A DNA stretch of 13,591 nt from contig JANMZR010000142.1 in assembly GCA_031383555.1 (NCBI GenBank), forward strand, positions 1 to 13,591, in the 5' to 3' direction. The notes under the pieces are model-generated. The model worked only from the letters and a program-made list of their open reading frames with translations, searched no databases and was not told where the DNA came from. Shown here in pieces: positions 7,599 to 13,591 of this stretch (position 1 is the stretch's first letter; each line of letters starts with the position of its first letter). The stretch comes from JANMZR01 sp031383555 (GTDB lineage: Bacteria; Bacteroidota; Bacteroidia; Cytophagales; Spirosomataceae). The translations under genes were made by a program, and so were the position numbers.

Positions 7599-7765
7599 GC
7601 TTTGTTCACAACTAATTTTCTTTTTATTATATTCGATTCAATCATTTGCTTCTTTGTTTCAAAACATATGTTTCAAACAACTGTACACATTCTTGCAAAT
7701 TTGTAAATAAATTTTTAGTATTGCAAAAGAAAAGGGATTATCAAGAAAATGAGGTCATAAATAAC

Positions 7766-7785
7766 TGTAAATCAATAGATTTACA
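7766..7785. repeat. Perfect 8-bp hairpin downstream of the RAYT gene
   Basis: TGTAAATC (7766-7773) and GATTTACA (7778-7785) form an 8-bp stem with an AATA loop, 38 nt past the RAYT stop codon. Only a loose T-containing tail follows on the minus strand, so termination is possible but weak. A structural element used by the transposase is the other option. Confidence 0.45.
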
Positions 7786-7823
7786 TTATAAAATATTTAA
7801 TTTTAAACTTATTCGTAAACAAA

Positions 7824-8459
7824 TTATAATATGAATAATATGAGGCAAATTTTCGCAATCATTTTTCTTGGTTTCAGTTTGTAACTGATGTAACATATTT
7901 CTAAATTTATTATTTCTATCAAACCTTTATTATTCGTATAATAATCAATTGCACTACTAAACCGCCAATGTTCAGGCTTATCTACAAAGCCCGCTGTAAC
8001 CGGATTCTCGTGTAGATAATCAAGCCTTTGCTTTATTTTAGTAATTGTATCTAATTGTATTGGCTGATTATGTTGTTTCGTACGCCGGCCGGCCAATAGT
8101 ATATTTATATTGTTTGGGTTCTTTTTACCCGCTCTTTCAAACATCCATATCATCCATTCTTTTCTGCTTTCTTCAGGATTTTCGGTAATGGCCGCTACTA
8201 TTTTTTTTGAAGTATGTTTTTTTAGGTCTCTCAGTATATTTTCCATAGGCTCGCCTCTTGTGCCGATAATCAAGTGTACATGATTAGACATTATTATCCT
8301 TGCATATAGTTCCAAATCCTTATTTTCGATACAATATTTCAAACTATCTACCATTATAAATAGATAAGCATCTCTGGTAAAAACATCAATAAAGTTCACA
8401 GTTGCAAAGCTTACAAAGTAAATTTGGCTTTGGTCATGAAATTTATAGTTTCTACTCAT
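7824..8459 (-). CDS. RAYT / IS200-like tyrosine transposase (Y1_Tnp)
   Basis: This 211-aa protein belongs to the REP-associated tyrosine transposase group of the IS200/IS605 HUH superfamily, single-strand DNA nucleases that act on short hairpins. Visible marks are the N-terminal FHDQSQIYFVSFATVNF strand region, the metal-binding HUH motif in MSNHVHLI (His60, His62), and the catalytic-helix motif YLHENPVTAGFV (148-159, candidate nucleophile Tyr148) followed by PEHWRFSSAIDYY. Two oddities: around residues 121-128 the usual aromatic FWQ-like segment before the NxP motif is replaced by LLAGRRTK, encoded by a GC-rich patch; and the C-terminus continues about 25 residues past the usual end (LEICYISYKLKPRK onwards). 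Catalytic residues are intact, so activity is possible. It is flanked by short hairpins and AAGT-ACAAAC repeats at 8521-8588, the setting expected for a RAYT. No standard insertion-sequence ends are evident. Confidence 0.9.
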   Translation of the reverse strand: MSRNYKFHDQSQIYFVSFATVNFIDVFTRDAYLFIMVDSLKYCIENKDLELYARIIMSNHVHLIIGTRGEPMENILRDLKKHTSKKIVAAITENPEESRKEWMIWMFERAGKKNPNNINILLAGRRTKQHNQPIQLDTITKIKQRLDYLHENPVTAGFVDKPEHWRFSSAIDYYTNNKGLIEIINLEICYISYKLKPRKMIAKICLILFIL

Positions 8460-8660
8460 TTTTTTATTCGTTACTTTATCTTGTTCATTCTGTTACTTTG
8501 ACTATTTTTTTTTTCGGTGTGTAACTGTTTTATTTACTTTTATAAAAGTTACAAACCTTAACCATTTTAGGAACAAGTCACAAACTTGCACCAATGGAGG
8601 GCTACGGAGCACCACCTTTCGGTTTTGCTCAAACTATTTTTCATTTTTTTTACTCGTTAT
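8460..8660. repeat. RAYT-upstream repeat and hairpin cluster
   Basis: About 200 bp before the RAYT gene is non-coding and full of short related motifs. GTTACTTT occurs twice near 8470-8500. GTAAC plus TTTTAT pairs with ATAAAA plus GTTAC to form a bulged hairpin (8521-8552). AAGTTACAAACCTT (8546-8559) is repeated as AAGTCACAAACTTG (8575-8588), the second copy containing the hairpin CAAGT/ACTTG (8574-8588). On the minus strand 8630-8607 folds as 5 bp, a 2x2 internal loop, 3 bp and a GAAA loop. RAYTs act on REP-like hairpins beside their own gene, so these are candidates for its substrate or its scars. The assignment to the RAYT is inference. Confidence 0.5.
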
Positions 8661-9264
8661 TTAATGTTTTGCTCTCCGCATCTCTTGTTGGTACCTTGCG
8701 CTCTTTGCCTGCCCTTCATACCAAGGGCGGAGATATTCGATGTTTGGGCCATACTGAGTAGGAGCTTTGGCTAAGTAGGAAGGTAAAGTGGCTTTGGTTT
8801 TACAGCCACAAGAACATTGACTTAATAATAGTTGATGTTCGGTAACTAATAGTTTTTGTACAGGTAAATCAAAAACTTGGTGTTTTGAGGCTAGTTCAAT
8901 GATATTAGTCTCATCGAGTTTTGATGAACAAGCCCTACAAATTAAAGCATGATGTTTAACTATTTCATCGGGTTGGGCAGTCATTTTAAGCGTTTCGCCT
9001 TTATGACCAACTTGACCGCCAACAGCATTGTTGTTATCTTTGGGAATGGCTGGCTTACTTTTAGCGTAACCATCCACTCGAAGGCGGTTTGCTGGAATTG
9101 TGAGAGTTTTTGGATAATCTTACTTTTAGAAGGCTAATTTCCAACCTCAATTCAGCTATTATTGCTTGAGACTGAGAATCCGTGTCTAACAAGTTAGAAA
9201 CTAGGCTTTTTAATAGCGATATTTCTGATTCGTAATTGATACGGATTTAAACTGCAAATATCAT
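8661..9264 (-). pseudogene. IS66-family transposase remnant (N-terminal part, frameshifted)
   Basis: This is the N-terminal third of an IS66-type DDE transposase. On the minus strand, from an ATG at 9264 with an in-frame TAA after five codons, the frame reads a coiled-coil leader (SEISLLKSLVSNLL) and then the hallmark LSKNSHNSSKPPSS. A single extra G near 9075 shifts the frame, after which DGYAKSKPAIPK, GGQVGHKGETLKM and the zinc-finger-like cysteines (CRAC, QCSCGCK) continue. Family similarity stops at about YGPNIE (near 8736). The remaining 24 codons to the stop at 8661 do not look like IS66, so the catalytic DDE core is missing. With an early stop, a frameshift and a 3' truncation, the gene is dead. 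It lies between the RAYT repeat cluster and the ECF sigma gene, divergent from the latter. Confidence 0.88.
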
Positions 9265-9281
9265 ACTTAATAATAAGTACC

Positions 9282-9312
9282 TAAACAATTACAAAAAAGA
9301 ATAAATTGTTTA
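9282..9312. promoter_or_regulatory. 9-bp inverted repeat upstream of the ECF sigma gene
   Basis: TAAACAATT (9282-9290) and AATTGTTTA (9304-9312) form a perfect 9-bp inverted repeat with a 13-nt A-rich spacer. It ends at the edge of the candidate -7 box of the sigma gene and covers its -35 zone. It could be an operator for a dimeric regulator or a weak AT hairpin; as DNA symmetry it is one of the cleanest in the window. Confidence 0.5.
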
Positions 9313-9320
9313 TAAATTTG
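9313..9320 (+). promoter_or_regulatory. Candidate -7 box of the ECF sigma gene
   Basis: TAAATTTG matches the Bacteroidota primary-sigma -7 consensus TAnnTTTG exactly. It lies only 5 nt before the ATG at 9326, so a transcript from it would be leaderless or nearly so. No clear TTG element was found at the usual distance upstream. Confidence 0.35.
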
Positions 9321-9325
9321 CTTCA

Positions 9326-9976
9326 ATGATAGAAAATATAAAAAATAATTCCCAAACAAAACCCGATACTAATTCAAGCTCGGGCAAAGTAATATCTCTA
9401 TCAGATTCAGAATTGTATATTCAACAGTTATTTAAAAAGGATTCCGATCAAGCCTTTTCACTGCTTTTCAAACGTTACCACTCTGTTTTATGTAATCATG
9501 CTATGCGATTTGTATGGGATAAAGAAGTGGTGAAAGACATAGTTTCAGATGTGTTTTATAATTTTTGGAAAAATCAAAATTTTTCAAATATAACCATTTC
9601 TTATAGAGCCTATTTATTTAGAGCTGTGCGCAATGCCTGCTTTAATTATGTATCACGTGAGCAAAAGAAAACTTCTCCAATTGACGAACTTACTGAAAAT
9701 AGCAATTTTGGTTATACTCCTGCCGACCAGATAATAAACTTTGATGAGTTGCAACAAAAAATAGAATCAGCTGTAAACACACTTCCATCACAATGCCGCA
9801 AAGTATTTATAATGAGCAGGTTTGATGAAAAAAGAAATATTGAAATTGCGGAAGAGCTATGTATTTCAGTAAAAACCGTGGAAATGCATATTAGTAAAGC
9901 GCTCAATCATTTACGTAAATTACTCAAAAATCAATGGCTAATTTCACTGTATTTATTATTAATGGTTTTTTTTTAA
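9326..9976 (+). CDS. ECF-type RNA polymerase sigma factor
   Basis: This 216-aa protein is a sigma-70 family member of the extracytoplasmic-function group (Bacteroidota FecI-like type). Region 2 spans about residues 43-110 (FSLLFKRYHSVLCNHAMRFV, then VVKDIVSDVFYNFWKN and the AYLFRAVRNACFNY stretch), contacting core polymerase and the -10 element. Region 4 spans about 145-200 with LPSQCRKVFIMSRFD and the helix-turn-helix NIEIAEELCISVKTVEMHI for the -35 element. The last 15 residues are unusually hydrophobic (WLISLYLLLMVFF), seen in other members of this group. The ATG at 9326 is the only Met before region 2, and a TAA lies in frame just upstream. It is followed by fecR-like and SusC-like genes, forming a standard cell-surface signalling cassette in which the FecR protein should hold this sigma factor inactive until the receptor binds its substrate. 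Confidence 0.95.
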   Translation: MIENIKNNSQTKPDTNSSSGKVISLSDSELYIQQLFKKDSDQAFSLLFKRYHSVLCNHAMRFVWDKEVVKDIVSDVFYNFWKNQNFSNITISYRAYLFRAVRNACFNYVSREQKKTSPIDELTENSNFGYTPADQIINFDELQQKIESAVNTLPSQCRKVFIMSRFDEKRNIEIAEELCISVKTVEMHISKALNHLRKLLKNQWLISLYLLLMVFF

Positions 9977-10073
9977 TCCATTTCGCCTTCGATTTATTTT
10001 ACAAAAAACAACCCATTCTTTAATTTTAAGATTGCTTTCAAAAAAAAAAATAAAAATTTCATACCTAAACATA

Positions 10074-10096
10074 GGGTGACCGACTACTTGTGTGTC
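10074..10096 (+). promoter_or_regulatory. Candidate ECF-dependent promoter before the fecR gene
   Basis: After an A-rich stretch (10040-10058), GGGTGAC (10074-10080) is followed about 13 nt later by TGTC (10093-10096), 25 nt before the FecR start codon. G-rich -35-like and GTC-type -10-like elements behind an A tract are common before fecR genes in this phylum. The cognate ECF sigma factor encoded just upstream is the natural candidate to use it, giving positive control of fecR and susC. This is inferred from position and pattern only. Confidence 0.35.
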
Positions 10097-10120
10097 AACC
10101 TTATAAATCCTGTAAAAAAT

Positions 10121-11095
10121 ATGAAAGAAAATATTACTAAGTCTCAACTATTCGAATATTTTACTGGTAACACTTCCTTTTTCCTGAAAAATGAAATAGA
10201 AAATTGGTTGAAAATCGCTGAAAATCAAGAACAATATTTCATTTGGCTAGAAGAGTATGAGCGTAAAAATATCCATTGGAAAGTGGATACAAATCTAGAA
10301 TTTGAAAAACTTCAAAATAGAATTAGTTTTGGTGAAAACATTGAACCCGAATATCAAATTAAAAAACATGCTTTTTATCTACAAAAAAGCTTTAAATACG
10401 CTGCATCGGTGGCTGGTTTATTGCTTTTATGCGCATTTCTATTAAAAAACCAGCTTTTGTACAAAACCTACACAACGGCCTATGGTGTGAAGGAAAGTGT
10501 TAAGTTAGAAGATGGTACCAACGTGATGATAAACGCAAATTCGAGCTTAACAGTACCCCGTTTTGGCTTCGGCAATAGTACACGTGAGGTAAAATTGGAT
10601 GGTGAGGCGTTTTTCTCGGTTAGCCATACACCTACCCATCAAAAGTTTATTGTAAAAACAGATAAAGATTTCAGTATTGAAGTTTTAGGAACCGAGTTTG
10701 ATGTGCGCAAACGGGGTGAGCAGATGCAAGTTGTGTTAGAAAAAGGAAAAGTAAAAGTACACTACGGGCAAGCCAATGAACAAATAATGATGAAACCTGG
10801 CGATAAAGTTACTTTAAATGAAAAAGGAAAAGCTGAAATAGAAAAAACAATTCAACCAAAAGCCTATTCGGCTTGGCGAAACAATAAGTTTGTTTTTGCT
10901 AAAACTACCTTAAAAGAAGTAGCTAATATCCTTAAAGATAACTTTGGATTAAATGTAATATTGCCGGCTGATTTGGCCCATAGAAGCCTTTCTGGAGAAA
11001 TTGAGGCTAAAAATGCAGATGAATTAATTGAAGCCCTTTCGGCAGTTTTTGAACTGAAAATTACAAAACAAAAAAACAAAATAACAATTGAATAA
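10121..11095 (+). CDS. FecR-family anti-sigma factor (inner membrane)
   Basis: The start is placed at the ATG at 10121 (MKENITKSQLFEYF), giving 324 aa; an in-frame GTG at 10076 lies inside the probable promoter and is rejected. Residues 1-90 form the cytoplasmic sigma-binding part (helical, FEYFTGNTSFFLKNEIENWL). A single membrane segment follows (about 92-108, YAASVAGLLLLCAFLL). The periplasmic FecR domain comes next (about 118-212), with KLEDGTNVMINANSSL, VKLDGEAFFSV and FIVKT...IEVLGTEFDV. The C-terminal DUF4974 module (about 255-322, FAKTTLKEVANILKDNFGLNV onwards) resembles an STN fold and is expected to receive the signal from the receptor. It sits between the ECF sigma gene (144 bp upstream) and the SusC-type receptor (69 bp downstream). 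Its role is to hold the sigma factor at the membrane and release it when the receptor is occupied. Confidence 0.95.
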   Translation: MKENITKSQLFEYFTGNTSFFLKNEIENWLKIAENQEQYFIWLEEYERKNIHWKVDTNLEFEKLQNRISFGENIEPEYQIKKHAFYLQKSFKYAASVAGLLLLCAFLLKNQLLYKTYTTAYGVKESVKLEDGTNVMINANSSLTVPRFGFGNSTREVKLDGEAFFSVSHTPTHQKFIVKTDKDFSIEVLGTEFDVRKRGEQMQVVLEKGKVKVHYGQANEQIMMKPGDKVTLNEKGKAEIEKTIQPKAYSAWRNNKFVFAKTTLKEVANILKDNFGLNVILPADLAHRSLSGEIEAKNADELIEALSAVFELKITKQKNKITIE

Positions 11096-11164
11096 TATTT
11101 TACAAGTTACCAAATTTAAACCTAATTAAATATAAAACAACAATTTTAAGCCAAAATCAAATTT

Positions 11165-13591
11165 ATGGAAAATCAAATTTACAAATATCAAAAGACGAAA
11201 TGTTACATTTTGTTAGCAATAGGCTTGTTTAGTTTAATGGGTGTCACAAAAGGGCAAACTTTTGTTTTGGCAACCAATAAAAGTCAAGCAAAGCCTGACT
11301 TTCCGACTAATATTAGCAGTATAAACACAAAAAGTTTGGTACAAGTATTCGATGAATTAAATCAATTTTATAGTGTAACCTTTATGTATGAAGACCATGT
11401 GGTAAAAGGAAAAACTGTTTCCACAAATTTTGAAAAGAAAAATAAAATTGAAAAAACTTTAGACGAAATATTAAAACCTATTGGACTAAAATACAAGCTA
11501 GTAAATAGTAAAACCTATGCTATTACCATAAGTAAGCCAGCGCCATTAACATCGGTTTTTCAGGAGACCGCCCCGATAGAAAACGTTAATATTTTACAAA
11601 AATTAGGGAATAGTGTTGGCAGTTCCACTGCGGTATTGGCAGAAACCAAGATTGAAATACTAAATACAGATATCCCTGTTCGAGGTAAAATAACTGATTC
11701 TGCTGGAAATCCGTTACCTGGGGCAAATATATTAATAAAAGGTGCAAATAGGGGGTCAACGGCATCAGCTGATGGTAGTTTTACCATAAATGTAAGTCAA
11801 AAAACAGATGTTTTAGTAATTTCTTTTATTAGTTATATAACACAAGAAATAACAGTAGGTAATCAAACAAACTTCAATATAAAATTATTGACCGATGATA
11901 AAACATTGGGAGAAGTAGTAGTAATTGGCTATGGCACAGTTCGTAAAAAGGATCTAGTAAGTGCGGTAGGCATAGCCAAGTCGAAGGATTTTGGGGAAGT
12001 AAGTGCAACCAATGCACAACAGCTTTTGCAAGGTAAACTTGCAGGCGTACAGGTAGTTAACTCAAACGGCTTACCTGGTCAAGGTACCAGAATATTCATA
12101 AGAGGTACAGGAACATTTACCAATCCAGATCCACTTTATGTAATTGATGGAATAATTGGCGATGTAAATTCAGTACCATGGCAAGACATCGACGAGATGA
12201 CCGTGCTCAAAGATGCTTCATCGGTAGCAATATACGGTGCACGTGCTGCCAATGGTGTCATATTAGTCACAACTAAAAGAGCAAAATCAGGCACGCCTCG
12301 CATTACCTATAATTTTCAATATGGTATGGCAAAAGAAAACAAAAGATTTAACTTATTAAATGCAAAACAATATGTAGAATTGGTAAAAGAAATGGTGGGC
12401 GACGACCAAACAATTGCCAACTCAAAACTTGGTAAACCTGAAGCATTAATTGATAAAACCGACTGGCAAGGCCAGGTATTTCAAGCGGCGCCTCAAGCAA
12501 ATCATTATTTAAATATTTCGGGAGGTACGGATAAGGTCTTGTACAATATGTCAATGGGTTACGAAAACCAAGATGGCATATTTAAACCTTATAATTTCCA
12601 AAGAACAAGAGTAAGGTTTTCATTGGAGGAGAACATCGGAAGGTTTAAATTAGGACAAAACATCAATACCACTTATTCAGTGTATTCTGGAAGTACCGCA
12701 CCTTTGGATGAGGCATTACGTATGCCACCATACGCATCACTTTTGGACCCTACAAATTTGGGCGGCTATTATAATGTGACGCCTTTGATCGACTTGCAGG
12801 ATGCTCAAAACCCTGGCCCTTTAACCAATCTGCGTGAATCAAAATCGAGAGGACTTGCTATCACTTCACAGTTTTTTGCAGAGGTAAAAATAATGGATTG
12901 GCTGAAATTTAGATCCCAGGCTCAAGTTTCGTTTGATGCCAATAGCAACTACAACTATCGCCAGCAGTACCGAAGTTCAAATTTATTCTACGCAAGAGAG
13001 GTAAATGAAGGTGCTAGCTTTAATATTGGCCCTTATTTTGAAAATTTTTTAACATTTGATAAGTCGCTAGAAAACCATAAAATAAATGTCGTAGTTGGGG
13101 CAACTTATTCAAATTTAGGAAAATACCGTGGCTTGAATGTAACTGGAGCCGATTTCACTAACGATGAAATCAGGAATATCGGTGCAGCTGGCAAACGAAG
13201 CGTAGGTGGCACTTATGCCTCAACAAATACTAATGTTGGCTATAGCTATTTCAGCAGAATACAATACGGCTTTATGGAAAAATATTTACTAACAGCTTCA
13301 TATAGAAGAGATTATTCACCCGCTTTTGGCCCCAAAAATCGGTTCGGTAATTTTCCGTCAATTGGCGTGGCTTGGAAAATAATTGAAGAACCCTTTATGA
13401 AGGATCTTGCTTTTATATCTGATTTTAAAATCAGAACTAGCTGGGGAAAAACGGGTAATGACAGAATAGGCTTATTCCGTACATCGGTAAATGTATTCCG
13501 TGGCTACGCCCCTGCTTCCCCTGGTTACTCATTGGGCACTGATAAAGCATATAATTTAGGAGCTACTCTTTCGGAAGTGCCAAATCCTGAT
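11165..13591 (+). CDS. SusC/RagA-type TonB-dependent receptor with STN domain (3' end outside window)
   Basis: The frame from the ATG at 11165 stays open for 809 codons to the window end; family members are usually 1000-1150 aa, so the last part of the barrel is missing. Residues 1-30 form a signal peptide (YILLAIGLFSLMGVTKGQ). An STN domain follows (about 55-122, KSLVQVFDELNQFYSVTFMY to KTYAITI), the module that passes the substrate signal to FecR. A carboxypeptidase-regulatory-like domain is at about 172-247 (RGKITDSAGNPLPGANI). VVVIGYGT at 251-258 is the SusC/RagA signature before the plug, and the plug shows LAGVQVV, GQGTRIFIRGTGTF, PLYVIDG and IYGARAANGVILVTTK. The beta-barrel begins near residue 380. 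This receptor should import an oligosaccharide or other ligand through the outer membrane with TonB energy, normally together with a SusD lipoprotein encoded downstream. The substrate cannot be read from the sequence. Confidence 0.96.
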   Translation, partial: MENQIYKYQKTKCYILLAIGLFSLMGVTKGQTFVLATNKSQAKPDFPTNISSINTKSLVQVFDELNQFYSVTFMYEDHVVKGKTVSTNFEKKNKIEKTLDEILKPIGLKYKLVNSKTYAITISKPAPLTSVFQETAPIENVNILQKLGNSVGSSTAVLAETKIEILNTDIPVRGKITDSAGNPLPGANILIKGANRGSTASADGSFTINVSQKTDVLVISFISYITQEITVGNQTNFNIKLLTDDKTLGEVVVIGYGTVRKKDLVSAVGIAKSKDFGEVSATNAQQLLQGKLAGVQVVNSNGLPGQGTRIFIRGTGTFTNPDPLYVIDGIIGDVNSVPWQDIDEMTVLKDASSVAIYGARAANGVILVTTKRAKSGTPRITYNFQYGMAKENKRFNLLNAKQYVELVKEMVGDDQTIANSKLGKPEALIDKTDWQGQVFQAAPQANHYLNISGGTDKVLYNMSMGYENQDGIFKPYNFQRTRVRFSLEENIGRFKLGQNINTTYSVYSGSTAPLDEALRMPPYASLLDPTNLGGYYNVTPLIDLQDAQNPGPLTNLRESKSRGLAITSQFFAEVKIMDWLKFRSQAQVSFDANSNYNYRQQYRSSNLFYAREVNEGASFNIGPYFENFLTFDKSLENHKINVVVGATYSNLGKYRGLNVTGADFTNDEIRNIGAAGKRSVGGTYASTNTNVGYSYFSRIQYGFMEKYLLTASYRRDYSPAFGPKNRFGNFPSIGVAWKIIEEPFMKDLAFISDFKIRTSWGKTGNDRIGLFRTSVNVFRGYAPASPGYSLGTDKAYNLGATLSEVPNPD

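Larger units (their letters stand above)
7376..7823. other. Intergenic region with two hairpins, no sure gene
   Basis: About 450 bp lie between the GYF_2 gene and the RAYT gene. Short open frames exist on both strands (71 codons on minus at 7430-7645; 84 and 68 codons on plus), but none has a recognisable domain and they overlap each other. The region holds a hairpin at 7580-7598 and one at 7766-7785, listed separately. The part around 7520-7600 is richer in G+C than its flanks and looks like a repeat or the remnant of an element rather than a promoter. Confidence 0.4.

Noticed and set aside
7430..7710. Small genes on both strands in the 7376-7823 spacer
   Set aside because: The frames overlap antisense to each other, have no recognisable domain, and the plus-strand ones look hydrophobic only because of T-rich DNA.
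9185..9198. TCTAAC/GTTAGA palindrome as an operator
   Set aside because: It falls inside the coding remnant of the IS66 transposase (leader coiled coil) and is short; most likely chance.
10076..10120. GTG start of FecR at 10076
   Set aside because: The extra residues are not FecR-like and the DNA carries the likely promoter; the ATG at 10121 gives the standard N-terminus.

Overview
The window looks like a chromosomal segment of a Bacteroidota bacterium, probably Cytophagales- or Sphingobacteria-like (the exact order is a guess). Three things point there: a SusC/RagA-type TonB-dependent receptor behind an ECF sigma factor and a FecR anti-sigma factor; AT-rich intergenic DNA with A-rich rather than GGAGG-type start contexts; and several protein families typical of the phylum (GYF_2/DUF4339 protein, RAYT-type transposase, PQQ dehydrogenase with an inserted cytochrome c domain).

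Left block (1-4728), catabolic genes with fairly balanced base composition. A type-B carboxylesterase, cut by the window edge, is followed after 42 bp by a PQQ-dependent dehydrogenase carrying a c-type cytochrome domain; the two probably share a transcript. A Gfo/Idh/MocA-family NAD(P)-dependent oxidoreductase converges on them from the minus strand. A strong two-sided hairpin between the convergent genes probably terminates transcription from both sides.

Middle block (about 4730-9264), a visibly AT-rich accessory island. It holds three minus-strand genes of unknown function: a GYF_2-domain membrane protein, a small exported protein, and a 242-aa protein with an R-x4-H motif of the HEPN ribonuclease type. 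These are followed by a RAYT/IS200-like tyrosine transposase flanked by short repeats and hairpins, and by a frameshifted, truncated IS66 transposase remnant. The spacers contain several hairpins and repeat-like patches that no gene explains.

Right block (9282-13591), a cell-surface signalling and uptake locus: ECF sigma factor, FecR-like inner-membrane anti-sigma factor, and a SusC-type receptor with an N-terminal STN signalling domain, open at the window end. By analogy with FecA/FecR/FecI, substrate binding at the outer membrane would pass through STN and FecR to release the sigma factor, which would transcribe the fecR-susC part. A 9-bp perfect inverted repeat lies directly upstream of the sigma gene, next to a Bacteroidota-like -7 box. 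The transported substrate cannot be read from this window.

I found no tRNA, rRNA, CRISPR array or complete novel multi-gene system. The least explained material is the hypothetical trio at 5033-7375 and the repeat-like spacers around it and around the RAYT gene.
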